From positions 21,846,952 to 21,910,951 of the forward strand of contig JAPTYO010000014.1 in the NCBI GenBank assembly GCA_036873135.1: 64,000 nucleotides of DNA. Reading direction: 5' to 3'. The DNA is from Clarkia xantiana subsp. parviflora. Lineage: Eukaryota > Streptophyta > Magnoliopsida > Myrtales > Onagraceae. The notes below the pieces were generated by a model. The model did no database searches. It was not told the origin of the DNA and worked only from the letters and a program-made list of their open reading frames with translations. Shown piece after piece: positions 43,342 to 54,231 of this stretch. How positions within the stretch are numbered: position 1 is the first letter of the stretch; the number at the start of each line of letters is the position of its first letter. The position numbers and the translations under genes are program-made.

Positions 43342-46300
43342 TCAAACATGGCATTTCTTCAGATGTTCACCACTAAAGGTGTTTCTTAAAACCTTGCCGT
43401 CGAGATCTTCTAACTTGTAAGCGTTCGGGGCCGGCATGCCTACGATCTTGTAAGGTCCTTCCCATTTCGGGGACATCTTGTTGATCCGATCTTGTAGGGC
43501 GAACTCATTCCGTCGTAGGACCAGTTCTCCTGCGTAGAACTGTCGCGACTTGACCTTCCGATTGTAGTACCTGGCCGTCGCCAAACGCATCCGAGCTTGC
43601 GCTATGTCGGCCTCCAGCCGTTTTTCCTCTAACAAGGATAACTCCAGGCGCCTTGTTTCGTCATTCGTCAAAGGTCCTATCCTGGCTCTTTCTGGACTTG
43701 TCGAGGGCTCGTAGGTTCTGGTTCGGTGGGACGCCACAGCGATTTCCACGGGGGCGACCGCTTCCGTCCCATAAACAAGTGCAAACGGGGTCTCACCTGT
43801 TGATCGCTTGGGTGTCGTTCGGACCGCCCACAACACGTTCTCCAGTTCGTCCAGCCATTTTCCGTCCAAAGCGTAGACCCTCTTCTTCAAGCCCTCCATC
43901 ACGATTTTGTTGGCAGCCTCTACCTGCCCATTGGTCTGAGCATGACGGACGGACGCCGTTCGATGCTCGATACCGAACTCGTCTAGGAATCTCTCCAACT
44001 GGGCCCCATTAAACGGAGGACCATTGTCGCTGATGATCACCTTCGGCACTCCGTATCTCGACAAAATTCGGGTCTGAAGGAACTTAATGACATGTCCTGC
44101 TGTTGTTTTGGCTAACGGCTTGGCCTCGATCCACTTCGAGAAGTAGTCAATCGCGACCAGCAGATGTGTGCACTGACTCTTTGCTTTCGGAAGGGGTCCC
44201 ACTAGGTCAATGCCCCACTGTGCGAAAGGCCAAGCACTCCCAATAGGCATTAAATCAGCGGCGGGGGCTGTGATATTCGAAGCATATCTCTGAAACGCGT
44301 CACAGGATCGAACAAGCGCCGTTGCTTCCTTATTCATCGTAGGCCAATAATATCCCAAGTTCAACGCCTTCCTCAGGATAGATCGAGTGCCTTCGTGGCA
44401 GGCTGCGACTCCCTCATGCAATTCTCTCAGAATCCGAGTCGTATCGGGTTCGGCCACGCATTTCAAGAAAGGCGTCGAAAGCAAGCCCTTCTTGTACAAC
44501 TGGTTATCCACCATCGCGTAATTAATTGACATTCGTCGTAGTCGCTCCGCTGCCACTTTATCTTCAGGAAGTGCCCCCGTAGTTAAGTACACAATTATCG
44601 GGGTCATCCAAGTGGGTTCTTCCTCTGACCCCGTTCCGATAGCGCACACCTCCATTGGATCAGTTGTCGATAGAATCACCTTCTCCAAGAAGTGTATCCT
44701 CCGACTGTCTTCCAGAGGTGCCCCCAGGGCAAATTTGCTTAGGGCATCAGCCTCCACGTTTTCTTCCCTTGGAATTGCCTCGATATCGAAGCTCTTGAAG
44801 CTCTCCTTTAAGGTCCGAGCCTCTTGAAGGTACTTCTTCATGATCGGGTTTTTTGCTCCATATTGCCCCCGAATTTGATTTACAATCAGACTTGCATCAC
44901 ACTTCACCCGCAAATGTTCAATTCCAGTACCTTTTGCGATTTTCAGCCCCGTTATGAGGGCTTCATACTCCGCCTCGTTGTTGGTGGCTCTAAATGTCAG
45001 GGCCAATGCATATCGAAGTGGCTCCGCCCCGCCCGGCGGAATCAATACGAACCCCGCACCTGATCCGTCTGAGCTTGAGGAGCCATCTGTGTACAACTCC
45101 CAGGTGTTCTCCTTATTCGGCTGTTCCGACTGCCCTGCCGTCGGGACCTCTTCAGTATTCCCGGTTGTTGCCCCCTCTACTGTTTCCGTTGCTTCAGGAT
45201 CGGGAATAGTAGATTCAACTATAAAGTCGGCCAATGCCTGCCCTTTGATAGCTGTTCTTGGAGCGAAATGAATTCGAAACTCGCTAAGTTCCACGGCCCA
45301 CTTTACTAGTCTCCCCGACGCGTCGGCCCGGTTCAAGAAGTGTTTCAATGGCTGATCAGTCAACACCGTAATTTCATGCGCATGGAAGTAGGGTCGTAAC
45401 TTTCGAGCAGTAATAATCAACGCAAAGAGGTACTTCTCAATCGGAGGATAATTCATTTCACTCTTGGCAAACGCCTTGCTTACATAATAGACAGGAATCT
45501 GATTGCCCTCGACAGCTTTAACTAGAACAGAGCTTATTGCAAATGAAGAAATGGCCAAATAAAGATAGAGCGGCTCGCCTGGAGCTGGCTTCGCAAGTGG
45601 CGGGAGGTCGCGGAGATGTTGTTTGAGCGCTTGGAACGCCTCCTCACATTCAGCAGTCCATTCGAACTGTCGGTTGGCTTTTAACACATTGAAAAATGGC
45701 ATCGACCGGTCGCTGGCCTTGGATAGGAAGCGATTCATCGAAGCCAGCCGACCGTTCAACACTTGCACCTCCCTATGATTGGTCGGGGACTGCATCTCTT
45801 CTATCGCCCTTAGTTTCTCGGGATTCACCTCGATCCCCCTCTGACTCACCATGAAGCCTAAGAACTTCCCGGAATGGACTCCGAAAGCACATTTGGCTGG
45901 ATTCAGGCGGACCTGGTGGAGCTTCATCCTCTCGAAGGCCATTGCCAAGTTGCCCACGTGGTCTGATGCCCGTCGGGACTTCACCAGCATGTCATCTACA
46001 TAGGCTTCCATGGTACTCCCAATCATGTCCCCGAACAGCTTGTTCACCATTCTCTGGTATGTCGCCCCCGCATTCACCAGGCCGAATGGCATGACGTCGT
46101 ACTGGAAGATTTCACTGTCAGCATAAAAGGCAGTATGTGGGGCATCCTTTTTCGCCATCTTTATCTGGTTATAACCAGAATAAGCATCCATAAAGCTTAG
46201 CAGCTCATGCCCCGATGTAGCGTCCACCAGTTGGTCGATCCGAGGGAGTGGATAACAGTCCTTCGGGCAGGCCTTGTTTAAGTCGCGGAAGTCGACACAC

Positions 46301-48900
46301 ATTCGCCACTTCCCGTTGCTCTTCCTCACTAGTACTGGGTTGGCTACCCAGGTTTGGAATCGGATCTCCCTGATGAATCCGGCGTCAAGCAGCCTGCCAA
46401 CCTCCTGCTGGATTGCAATCCTCTTGTCTGTTCCCATCAGACGTCTCTTCTGTGCGATCGGCTTGATCGTGGGGTCGATATTTAATTCATGCTCGATCAC
46501 ATCACGACTGATCCCTGGCATATCACTTGGAGACCAGGCAAATAACTCCTTGAATTCTTTCAACAGGGTGGTCAACTCCTGGGCTTTTTCCTCGGATAGG
46601 GCGGATCCGATCTTCACCCTCCTCTCGGGCCCATCTATCTCAACTTCTTTTAGGTCCTCCATGGGGGCGGGACGTCCAAACTCCTCTCGAGGATCAGTGT
46701 CTGTCTGGAGCACCGACATAGCCTCCTTCCTTGATCTCCTGGTGGCGTTGACGTAGCATCGTCTCGACGCCACCTGGTCGCCTTTCACTTCGCCGACCCC
46801 GTTCTCAGTCGGGAACTTCAGTTTCTGATGGACAGTCGAGGCTACTGCCATCAGTGGGTTGATAGTGGTTCTTCCAATGATCGCATTGTACGTCCCTGTG
46901 GATTCGACCACCACGAACTCCACATCTCTCTTTTCCATCTTCCAGCCACTGCCGAACCATACGGGCAACGTAATGACCCCCAATGGATAAGAGGTTGTGC
47001 CGCAAAATCCTACCATCGGGAAGTTAACCTCCCGCAAATATTTCTTCTTCTTCCCCATCTGCTCCAAGGCGTCGGAGAAGAGGATGTCGGAGGAGCTTCC
47101 TCCATCAATAAGGATTCTCTTCACTTCGAATCCCCCTACATCCAATGTTACTACGAGGGCATCCTCGTGGGGGGTCTCTACTCCTTCCAGATCCTTCGCC
47201 GAGAAGATGATCTCCATCTCCTCCTTTGGGGTCCACGACCGAGACCTTTTTCCCAAAACCACCGCCACTGGCACTTGGTTGGCATAACGCTCTCGAGAAG
47301 ACGATGTGTCCCCCCCTGCAGCGAACCCTCCATGGATCACATTAATAACCCTCTTCTGTCGGGACCCTGATGGGCCCTCCGAAGGCTCTGTGGCGGACCT
47401 CCTCTTCCTTGGGGACCTCGATCGAGATTTGGACCTTGACCGAGACCGGGAACGGGGCTTGCAGCGCGAGTCTTCCACGAACTCCTTCAGCTTACCCCTC
47501 TGGATAAGCTTCTCTATTTCCTTCTTCAGCTCCCGACACTGGTCAGTGTCGTGACCAGGGGCCCGATGAAATCGGCAGTAACGGTCGGTGCGGGAGCCCA
47601 ACTTTTCTCCTTCCTTCTTCTTGGGGAAACGAGCGAGGCCTTGCTTCTCCATTACCGCCAAGACCTCTTTCAAAGGCCTGTTGAGAGGGGTAAACTCCTC
47701 CTTCTGACTGTCCCTCCTGCTCGGACGCCTATCCTCCCTCCGATCAGGGCGTCCACGACTCCGACTGCCCTCGGAGCTATCTTTCTTGTGTCGGTTATCC
47801 GATGGTTTGAACAACTGCTTTCCTTCGCGCCCCTTAGGAGGAGCCAGCTCTCCGGCAGCGATCTTCGACTCTTGGACGTCGATTTGCTGTTTTACCCTCG
47901 CCTGAAGCGCCTCCATGTTCCAGACGCTTTTGGCCGCGACGCTGTGGAGTAAGTCGGAGCCGTAGGGAGGATTGAGGTTATTTATGAAGGTGCGGATGGC
48001 CTCGCCCTCCGATATCTCCTCGTCCAGCTCGGTCATACCAGCCGTGTAACGCTGGTAGTATTGAGCCAGCGATTCGTCAGACCTCTGGACCACCTCATGC
48101 AGGGTCCGAACACTCTTCAGCAGCCGTCGACGCCCTTGGTACTGGGCGATGAATCGTTGGTGCATATCCTTCCAACAGGTTATACATCCAGTGGGCAGAC
48201 TGTAGAACCATGTCATCGCCTTTTCTCCCAAGGTACTCGGGAACAACGCACAGATAACATCCTCATCAGGGGTCCTGCCCATGCATGCTGTCAGGTGCTT
48301 CTGCACGTGGCGAACCGGGTCCGCGACCCCGTCGTACTCGTCTATCTTCGGGATACCCAAGCCTGGAGGGGCCAAGGTATGGATCAATCTGGGAACGAAA
48401 GGATGGGTCTCCTGACTCCCCAATTCCGACATCATGGGCTTCTGATCTCCCATGCAGATACCCACAATCTTTACTACCTGGTCGGCAGTGAGGGGACCAT
48501 TCAAGGGGATAGTCCTTTGTTGTACGGGCCCTGGTCCATCGACCACAAAATTCTCCGTTGGTGCTGGATTAGGAGGCATGGGTTGTTCCCTCAACGGAGG
48601 GGGTGGCGGCAGGTTATCGTCCATCTGCCTTCTGGGAGCATCTCGCCGCGGAGGGAGCGGCGGTAGATCGGCCTGCCTTCTAGCAGCTTCTCTCCGGTCT
48701 AGGAGGGCCTCCATGGCCTCCATAAATAGGGGCATGGCCTCTGCCACTACCCTGGCCAGCTCCGGATTCTGGGAAGGTGCTTCGTTCCGGCGAGTGCTGT
48801 CACCCTCATCTCTCAGATCCTGATGTTGGGCAGCGTCCTCGGGGGGATTGCTGGTGGCCGGTGTCTGCTTGCCTGAACGCTGCGGTCTGTTGCCAGCCAT
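43342..48900 (-). CDS. Element D gag-pol polyprotein (1852 aa)
   Basis: Single uninterrupted frame from ATG 48900. Residues 1-150 are Pro-rich; about 165-335 is the retrotransposon capsid (IPKIDEYDG, GEKAMTWFYSLP); 442-455 the zinc knuckle C..H....GH.T..C; about 480-500 an Arg/Ser-dipeptide basic run. Protease active site IDGGSS (Asp599). RT: WRMCVDFRDLN (865-), MDAYSGYNQ (Asp905), YVDD (967-970). First RNase H about 1110-1230 reads LAISSFAISS where an Asp is expected. The second, Tat-type RNase H starts YTDGSS (Asp1272). Integrase zinc finger is His1495, His1502, Cys1533 but Phe1536 instead of the second Cys; catalytic residues are Asp1565, Asp1625, Glu1661 (D,D35E). The rest is intact, so D could supply proteins to other copies if the zinc finger tolerates the change. 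Confidence 0.95.
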   Translation of the reverse strand: MAGNRPQRSGKQTPATSNPPEDAAQHQDLRDEGDSTRRNEAPSQNPELARVVAEAMPLFMEAMEALLDRREAARRQADLPPLPPRRDAPRRQMDDNLPPPPPLREQPMPPNPAPTENFVVDGPGPVQQRTIPLNGPLTADQVVKIVGICMGDQKPMMSELGSQETHPFVPRLIHTLAPPGLGIPKIDEYDGVADPVRHVQKHLTACMGRTPDEDVICALFPSTLGEKAMTWFYSLPTGCITCWKDMHQRFIAQYQGRRRLLKSVRTLHEVVQRSDESLAQYYQRYTAGMTELDEEISEGEAIRTFINNLNPPYGSDLLHSVAAKSVWNMEALQARVKQQIDVQESKIAAGELAPPKGREGKQLFKPSDNRHKKDSSEGSRSRGRPDRREDRRPSRRDSQKEEFTPLNRPLKEVLAVMEKQGLARFPKKKEGEKLGSRTDRYCRFHRAPGHDTDQCRELKKEIEKLIQRGKLKEFVEDSRCKPRSRSRSRSKSRSRSPRKRRSATEPSEGPSGSRQKRVINVIHGGFAAGGDTSSSRERYANQVPVAVVLGKRSRSWTPKEEMEIIFSAKDLEGVETPHEDALVVTLDVGGFEVKRILIDGGSSSDILFSDALEQMGKKKKYLREVNFPMVGFCGTTSYPLGVITLPVWFGSGWKMEKRDVEFVVVESTGTYNAIIGRTTINPLMAVASTVHQKLKFPTENGVGEVKGDQVASRRCYVNATRRSRKEAMSVLQTDTDPREEFGRPAPMEDLKEVEIDGPERRVKIGSALSEEKAQELTTLLKEFKELFAWSPSDMPGISRDVIEHELNIDPTIKPIAQKRRLMGTDKRIAIQQEVGRLLDAGFIREIRFQTWVANPVLVRKSNGKWRMCVDFRDLNKACPKDCYPLPRIDQLVDATSGHELLSFMDAYSGYNQIKMAKKDAPHTAFYADSEIFQYDVMPFGLVNAGATYQRMVNKLFGDMIGSTMEAYVDDMLVKSRRASDHVGNLAMAFERMKLHQVRLNPAKCAFGVHSGKFLGFMVSQRGIEVNPEKLRAIEEMQSPTNHREVQVLNGRLASMNRFLSKASDRSMPFFNVLKANRQFEWTAECEEAFQALKQHLRDLPPLAKPAPGEPLYLYLAISSFAISSVLVKAVEGNQIPVYYVSKAFAKSEMNYPPIEKYLFALIITARKLRPYFHAHEITVLTDQPLKHFLNRADASGRLVKWAVELSEFRIHFAPRTAIKGQALADFIVESTIPDPEATETVEGATTGNTEEVPTAGQSEQPNKENTWELYTDGSSSSDGSGAGFVLIPPGGAEPLRYALALTFRATNNEAEYEALITGLKIAKGTGIEHLRVKCDASLIVNQIRGQYGAKNPIMKKYLQEARTLKESFKSFDIEAIPREENVEADALSKFALGAPLEDSRRIHFLEKVILSTTDPMEVCAIGTGSEEEPTWMTPIIVYLTTGALPEDKVAAERLRRMSINYAMVDNQLYKKGLLSTPFLKCVAEPDTTRILRELHEGVAACHEGTRSILRKALNLGYYWPTMNKEATALVRSCDAFQRYASNITAPAADLMPIGSAWPFAQWGIDLVGPLPKAKSQCTHLLVAIDYFSKWIEAKPLAKTTAGHVIKFLQTRILSRYGVPKVIISDNGPPFNGAQLERFLDEFGIEHRTASVRHAQTNGQVEAANKIVMEGLKKRVYALDGKWLDELENVLWAVRTTPKRSTGETPFALVYGTEAVAPVEIAVASHRTRTYEPSTSPERARIGPLTNDETRRLELSLLEEKRLEADIAQARMRLATARYYNRKVKSRQFYAGELVLRRNEFALQDRINKMSPKWEGPYKIVGMPAPNAYKLEDLDGKVLRNTFSGEHLKKCHV

Positions 48901-48950
48901 GATATGGAATCAGAGGGAAGCAAACTTACTTTTGGCTTTTTGTTGCGCTT

Positions 48951-48966
48951 CCCACAGACGGCGCCA
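48951..48966 (-). promoter_or_regulatory. Primer binding site of element D
   Basis: TGGCGCCGTCTGTGGG on the minus strand, one base after the 5' LTR; identical to that of C. Confidence 0.88.
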
Positions 48967-48967
48967 A

Positions 48968-49626
48968 TGTTGGATCACAGTGGAACTCCGGTACGGACTT
49001 GGACGGCAATCCTAGCTCCTTTGCTCCACGCAATCCTGCAAGAGGGGAGTAGAGGGCAATGGCCCAGAATCCCTCTCCGATGATTAACGTAAGTACGGCA
49101 GTCAACAGAGCAAGCAAGCAGTATTTGTGTATGTGTAAAACGTAACCCTAATCTGGAATAACTTCCCTCCTTTTATAGAGGAAAGGCTATCCCAGTTACC
49201 TGATTAGGCGGTTGGATCGTGATCCACTATCCCACGTATCTCGCCATATATCTTGCCCTGTATCTTGTACAGTTATTTGTATCCCACATATCTCGCCCAT
49301 TATATCACTACTGTGATCGTGGCGAGATTTCCGGGATTGTATTCTTACTGGCGAGTCTCGATCATTATCGGAGGCTCCCAGGTTGCATCGTTGAGGATTC
49401 GGAATCGGGGAGTGGCGTCAACTCCCATATCGGGACCGACTTCGTCCAGGTCCGATATCTTCGGGGTTCTCATCTATCGGAGCCATACTTACTCGGGGCC
49501 CTTCGATGTCGGGGCCTCCTTCTGTCGGAGCCCTTAGCCTTCTAGCAGCCCAGCTCCTAGCCCAACGGGCCTAGTCGCCGTCTGCCAATCGTTAAGGGGC
49601 CTAACGGCCTCTGTCGGGGCCCATCA
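48968..49626 (-). repeat. Element D 5' LTR (659 bp)
   Basis: Same length as the 3' LTR with about five substitutions. TATA box on the minus strand at 49169-49178. Confidence 0.95.
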
Positions 49627-49678
49627 AACATGCCTTCACATATGGTAAATAATTGGTCCGAAATTTCACAAACATAAT

Positions 49679-50215
49679 GATTAAGAACCTATAAACTGTC
49701 TGAAGTTTGATTTATATGAAATTTTGGTATTTGAAGTTTAAATTGTTGATATTAGCTGTCTGAAGTTTCAACTTTGTTAAATTTTGATTTTTCGTCTTCT
49801 TTTTTTTTGTCAAATTTGACATAATGATGTGAAAAGTCGAAATTGCCCCTGATACTTTTATGTTTACTCCGGTCACACCCAACTCCGGCTGGAAACCACC
49901 CTACTCCGGCCGGCCACTACCCTACTCCGGTCGGACACCACCCAACTCCGGCCGGCCACCACCCAACTCCGTCCGACCACCACCCAACTCCAGCCGGCCA
50001 CCACCCAACTAGAGGCAATTTTGAGATTTATTTTTTTTATTTGGTCATGTGACAAGCACATGACCAAGTTCTGTCAATTTTAACAGCAAATTTGGACGGA
50101 GACAGTAAATTTCTACATATTTGAAACTTCATACAGTCAATATCAACAATTTAAACTTCAGACATCAAAATCTCACATATGGCAAACTTCACACGGATTA
50201 TAGGTTCTTAACCCC
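49679..50215. mobile_element. Mutator-like MITE with minisatellite core
   Basis: 537 bp with inverted ends (attaagaacctataa at the left, ttataggttcttaa at the right) and a 9-bp target duplication aaacataat at 49670-49678 and 50216-50224, the length typical of Mutator-like elements. Inverted homology continues about 100 bp inward (tttaaattgttgatatt and its complement). The core is a Pro-rich minisatellite. No transposase. Confidence 0.8.
49869..50012. repeat. About 23-bp minisatellite inside the MITE
   Basis: Six to seven degenerate copies of ccggccaccacccaactccg. It gives an apparent HHPTPAG repeat protein in one frame (49843-50052), most likely a by-product. Confidence 0.8.
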
Positions 50216-50808
50216 AAACATAATATAGGAACCCTACCTCAATCTAGTATATATAGTTTAGAGTATGTACACTCATTAAAAGGGCACATATTAAATGTTA
50301 TATATAGAAGCAAATAATATGTATGTCAATGTGCACACGAATTATAAGATACGCATGCATCACCATTGATTAAGACAATGCAAGGGCTAATAGGGGGATA
50401 TATGGCCTAAAGCATTAAATATATATAGAGAGAGTAGAAGAGAATGAGTGCAGTGCAATGCATGTGACAATTAATCCATTCTGATTTGATGCCAAAATAT
50501 AACTCGGATATGGTACGTTGCATCATGAGTTGTTATCATATCATCACATCAATGTATATCTCGCTACAACAAAATTTGTGACAACCAAATCTAGCTCGAC
50601 AAACCTATCTTAATTCTCGATTCGGATCAACCTGTATTAGTTGATCGCGTCTCTATATCGGTGATAAGTACTACTCAGTATGTGTATTTTTTTTAAAAAA
50701 AAATATATAAAAATAAACAACCATATTATAGACAATAAGGAGGATTATGAAAGAGAGACGGGGAGGGGGGGAATCTTGCAAGGTTGTTTCTTGGACTGAT
50801 CAAACGAG

Positions 50809-50870
<62 letters not shown>
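50809..50870. repeat. (TAA)n microsatellite
   Basis: About 20 uninterrupted ata/taa triplets. Confidence 0.95.
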
Positions 50871-50871
<1 letters not shown>

Positions 50872-51747
50872 TATTATTAACTAAACCGTATTAGGTGATT
50901 AATACAAGTGTTAGTTGCTTGCTGTGAAAACAAATCTACTATATAAGTGACGGATTTAGAACATATTTGTAATGTGTGTTTATTATTAAAAAGAATAATT
51001 AGATCAAAGAGTGGATTATATGTATACAAAATAAATGTAATAAAAATAAAAATTGATGGGTAAGTTTATAAATAATGAAACTTTTTAAACAATACCGGAG
51101 TTGATGATATATTTTTCTAACTGAAGTCATTAATTCTTCTTTGGATCCCTCTACTATATATGAATAAAAAATATGAAGATGATATTAATAAGGGAGGTTG
51201 ATATATCCTGCGGCTGCAAGGGCAGGGCTCACATGGAATTAAATTATTGATGGGGCCAGAGAGCCGCAAAAACAACACTACTGATAAAGAAACGTCACAA
51301 TTTATTGTTTGGATTATTGGTACTAAATTTTGAAATACGTATGGTATGGATAGAGCTTAATCGACAAAACATTCATAAAAAGTTTTTTGCACATTATTCC
51401 ATGTGCCCATTCCCCTTGGTTTGATACGACGCTTTCACATATGCATGTGGTCTTAATTCTCAGTCTATGCACATGTGCTCTTCTTCTCTAAGTCTAGTCC
51501 GTCCACAAGAGTACGTATGCAATGGCATTGCAATGGTTTATTTTACTGTTACCTTATCTTATTTACAATACAGATAATTAATTTCCGATTTTTTTTTTTA
51601 ATAAAACAAAACTTACCTTGAAATCTTCTGTACTTTACTTTCTCAGAAAGTGGTTTAGTTCAATAATAAAAAAAAAAAAACCCACTCCAGGTCGAGGCGA
51701 ATTTGTGTTATTCGGGACAGAGTCGAGCTAATTCACTTCTTTTGGTG

Positions 51748-51831
51748 GACCTAGTCCAATTGACCTAGCCCTGGGCGATCCCGACTGGGGTCAGACCCAG
51801 CCCAGAGCTAGGTCAATTGGACCTAGTTGTC
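51748..51831. repeat. Inverted repeat with 28-bp arms
   Basis: gacctagtccaattgaccta at 51748 pairs with taggtcaattggacctag at 51809 (complement), with about 25 bases between the arms. GC-richer than its surroundings; possibly the tip of a foldback element. Confidence 0.6.
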
Positions 51832-53282
51832 TAATTTTGGGTTAATTTTAAAATTTTAGAACTAAATTGAACAAAAAAAAGTTAGGGAAGTATAAGAGTA
51901 ACTAAATTGAACAAAATAAAATTTTATGGTAGATCACGTGACTTGCACATGTTACTTAACGGAAAATATGGACGGAATGTAACGAAGAGAACAAACTAAA
52001 AAAATATGCAAACATATGAGACAAAACAAACATCATAGACCAAAACTCAAAAGTCGTCAAACATCATGGACCAAAAGACCTGTTAACCCTTATATTATTG
52101 GCTAACATCCAAAATACACCCGAAAAATTGAAAAAATAAAATAAAATCTAGCTAGAGTTAATGAGTTTAACTCAAATATAGTTAGTCATTTAAATATAAT
52201 AATAATATATAAATTTTCATAATGGGTAATTTGGGACGATCAATTTCGTGCTAACTGATAATTACATTCTTAAATCTAATCATTACAATTTCAATTGAAG
52301 ATACCGCACAATACGATCAGATCAATCAAGCTTTCGGTCGGATCGGATGTTGGATTTTTGCTCGTAAATATTTAAATATATTTTTCCTCCGCCTTATAAT
52401 AAGTACTTATATGATTCGGTACGTAAAGCTAAAGACTATACGTACGTGCGTTATTAATTATTGTCGGTTTGCACCCTGATTATTGTCTCAGTTTTTAACC
52501 ACGCAACAATAGAAGAAGTAAGATCAGATAAATTAGGGAAACAAGTATAATATTAGACAATTTCTCCAACTCTCAAGAATGGGACCTGCAATTAGGTGCG
52601 CCGTCTCTTATTGGTTATAGTTAATAATTGGTCATTAACATGCAAAGGGAAGATCGATCCAGCTGTTATATTAATTAATATATAAAAAATAAAAGGAACC
52701 ATGAATATATATATTAGCCAATAAAAGTAAAAAACATGAGTGAGTTCGGGATAAATGAGGGAATTTTTTAGAAAAATGTTTCTAGCCTTAGTTTTTTGGA
52801 ATTTTTCACTACTATCCTTAGTCCTAGCCCTAAGTTAAATAAATGAAAAAATCTCTATTTGGTCGGGACTTTCAAATTCGGGACGGGCTAGGACAGTTTA
52901 CACCTAATATTGAAAATAAACCATAATATTTTCAACTCAAAATACAAATTCAAGTTCAAGCATTCATGTTCATGAACACATACATCGAATTCACGAATAC
53001 ATACATCAAGTTCACGAACAAATTCATCAAGTTCACACACGTAGATCAAGTTCAACAACACTAACATTAGCAATACTTACTAGTTATAGGCTACATGTTT
53101 ATTTTATTTTATATTCTTTAGTTTAAGTATATTTAGATTATTTAAGTTGTAAAATGTTGAATTAAGGTAAATAACTAGGTACTTTCGAGACTTTTTGAAA
53201 AAAGCTCTAGACCTAGCCCGAACCCTATTTGGGATTAAAAGTCCATCCCATACGGGCTCGAACTCAATTTGAGGATGGGCTC

Positions 53283-54219
53283 TGTTGCGTCCGGGACGAC
53301 TGAGGTCACGAGGACGCGTCTGAGGTTGTGCGGGTGTGACCCTTCCGACGGAGGTTGTGACCCGGCAAGGTGGTGACCCGGTGAGGTTCGTGTCTCGGAT
53401 CGGCTGTGACTCGGTACGGATGTGACTCGGTACGGATGTGACCCGGTACGGATGTGACTCAGGGCGGATGTGACTCAGGGCGTCGGAACCTGCACTAAGG
53501 ACCAATGCTAGCACGGAGAGGGGGGGGGGTGGTGCTAGCGGAGCCCTCTCTGATGCCTAAGTTACTATAGTGGCAAAAGGGTAATTTCTAGAGAGAGAAA
53601 GTTCTAGAGAGAAGTCAGAGCTCAAAATACCAAAGTTGGGCAAATGAGAGAGTGAGTGAAAATGGGTGGCCAAGGCCTCCTATTTATAGGCTTCCTTGAG
53701 ACCGGACCCGGTTTTAGAGCGGTTCGACGACGGTTCAAGGAGACAAACGGGAACCGTCGTCCACATTGGTAATGCATGAACTTGACCTCTCTACACGTAA
53801 CGGCGATTGCGGACACGGTAATCGCGGATATGACAATCGCTCAATACCCGTGGCGCAACCCGGACCTCGTCGAAATTGGGCAATTCGGCGAGGTCCGGAT
53901 TGCCGTGCGATCCGGAGGTCCGGATTGCGCAATCCGGAGGTTCGGATTGCGCAATCCGGAGGTCCGGATTGCTACAATCCGGACGTCCGGATTGCTTGCA
54001 ACCCGGACGTCCGGGTTGCTGCAACCCGGAGGTCCGGATTGCTTGGAATCCGGACCTCCGGATTGCACCGCAATCCGGATGTCCGGTCCGGAAACGCGTA
54101 AATACGTTTCCGGACCGTTTTGACCCTTGGGAGACGTTTTTTCGAGACGAGATGTAATTTTGACGTGTTTGCGAGGCCCGAAGCGTAAATACGAACCCGA
54201 ATTGGACATTTATCCATCA
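53283..54219 (-). repeat. Element E 3' LTR (937 bp)
   Basis: Plus-strand ends tgttgcgtcc...atccatca. TATA box on the minus strand at 53680-53689. It contains an expanded palindromic array (53920-54085) of ggtccggattgc paired with gcaatccgg, plus a short repeat of cggatgtgactc. Its R/U5 portion resembles A and C (ctagagagagaaag...gagaagtcagagct). Confidence 0.92.
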
Positions 54220-54231
54220 CTTGCCCCCGAG
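54220..54231 (-). promoter_or_regulatory. Polypurine tract of element E
   Basis: CTCGGGGGCAAG on the minus strand, identical to those of A, B and C. Confidence 0.75.

Larger units (their letters stand above)
38678..49626 (-). mobile_element. Element D: full-length Tat-lineage Ty3/Gypsy retrotransposon
   Basis: 10,949 bp with 659-bp LTRs at 38678-39336 and 48968-49626 and target duplication aacat (38673-38677, 49627-49631). In element order: LTR, PBS, one gag-pol ORF of 1852 codons, 49-bp repeat array, accessory gene on the opposite strand, PPT, LTR. The LTRs differ at about five positions by eye, so the insertion is young. It is the only element here with gag and pol in one open frame. Confidence 0.95.
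50225..53282. other. AT-rich intergenic DNA between D and E
   Basis: About 3 kb with no gene. It contains a TAA microsatellite (50809-50870), an inverted repeat (51748-51831) and the left target duplication ggctc of E (53278-53282). Confidence 0.6.

Noticed and set aside
43653..44012. Plus-strand frames inside the D gag-pol region (also 48061-48666 and others)
   Set aside because: Shadows of the 1852-codon minus-strand ORF with no domain of their own.
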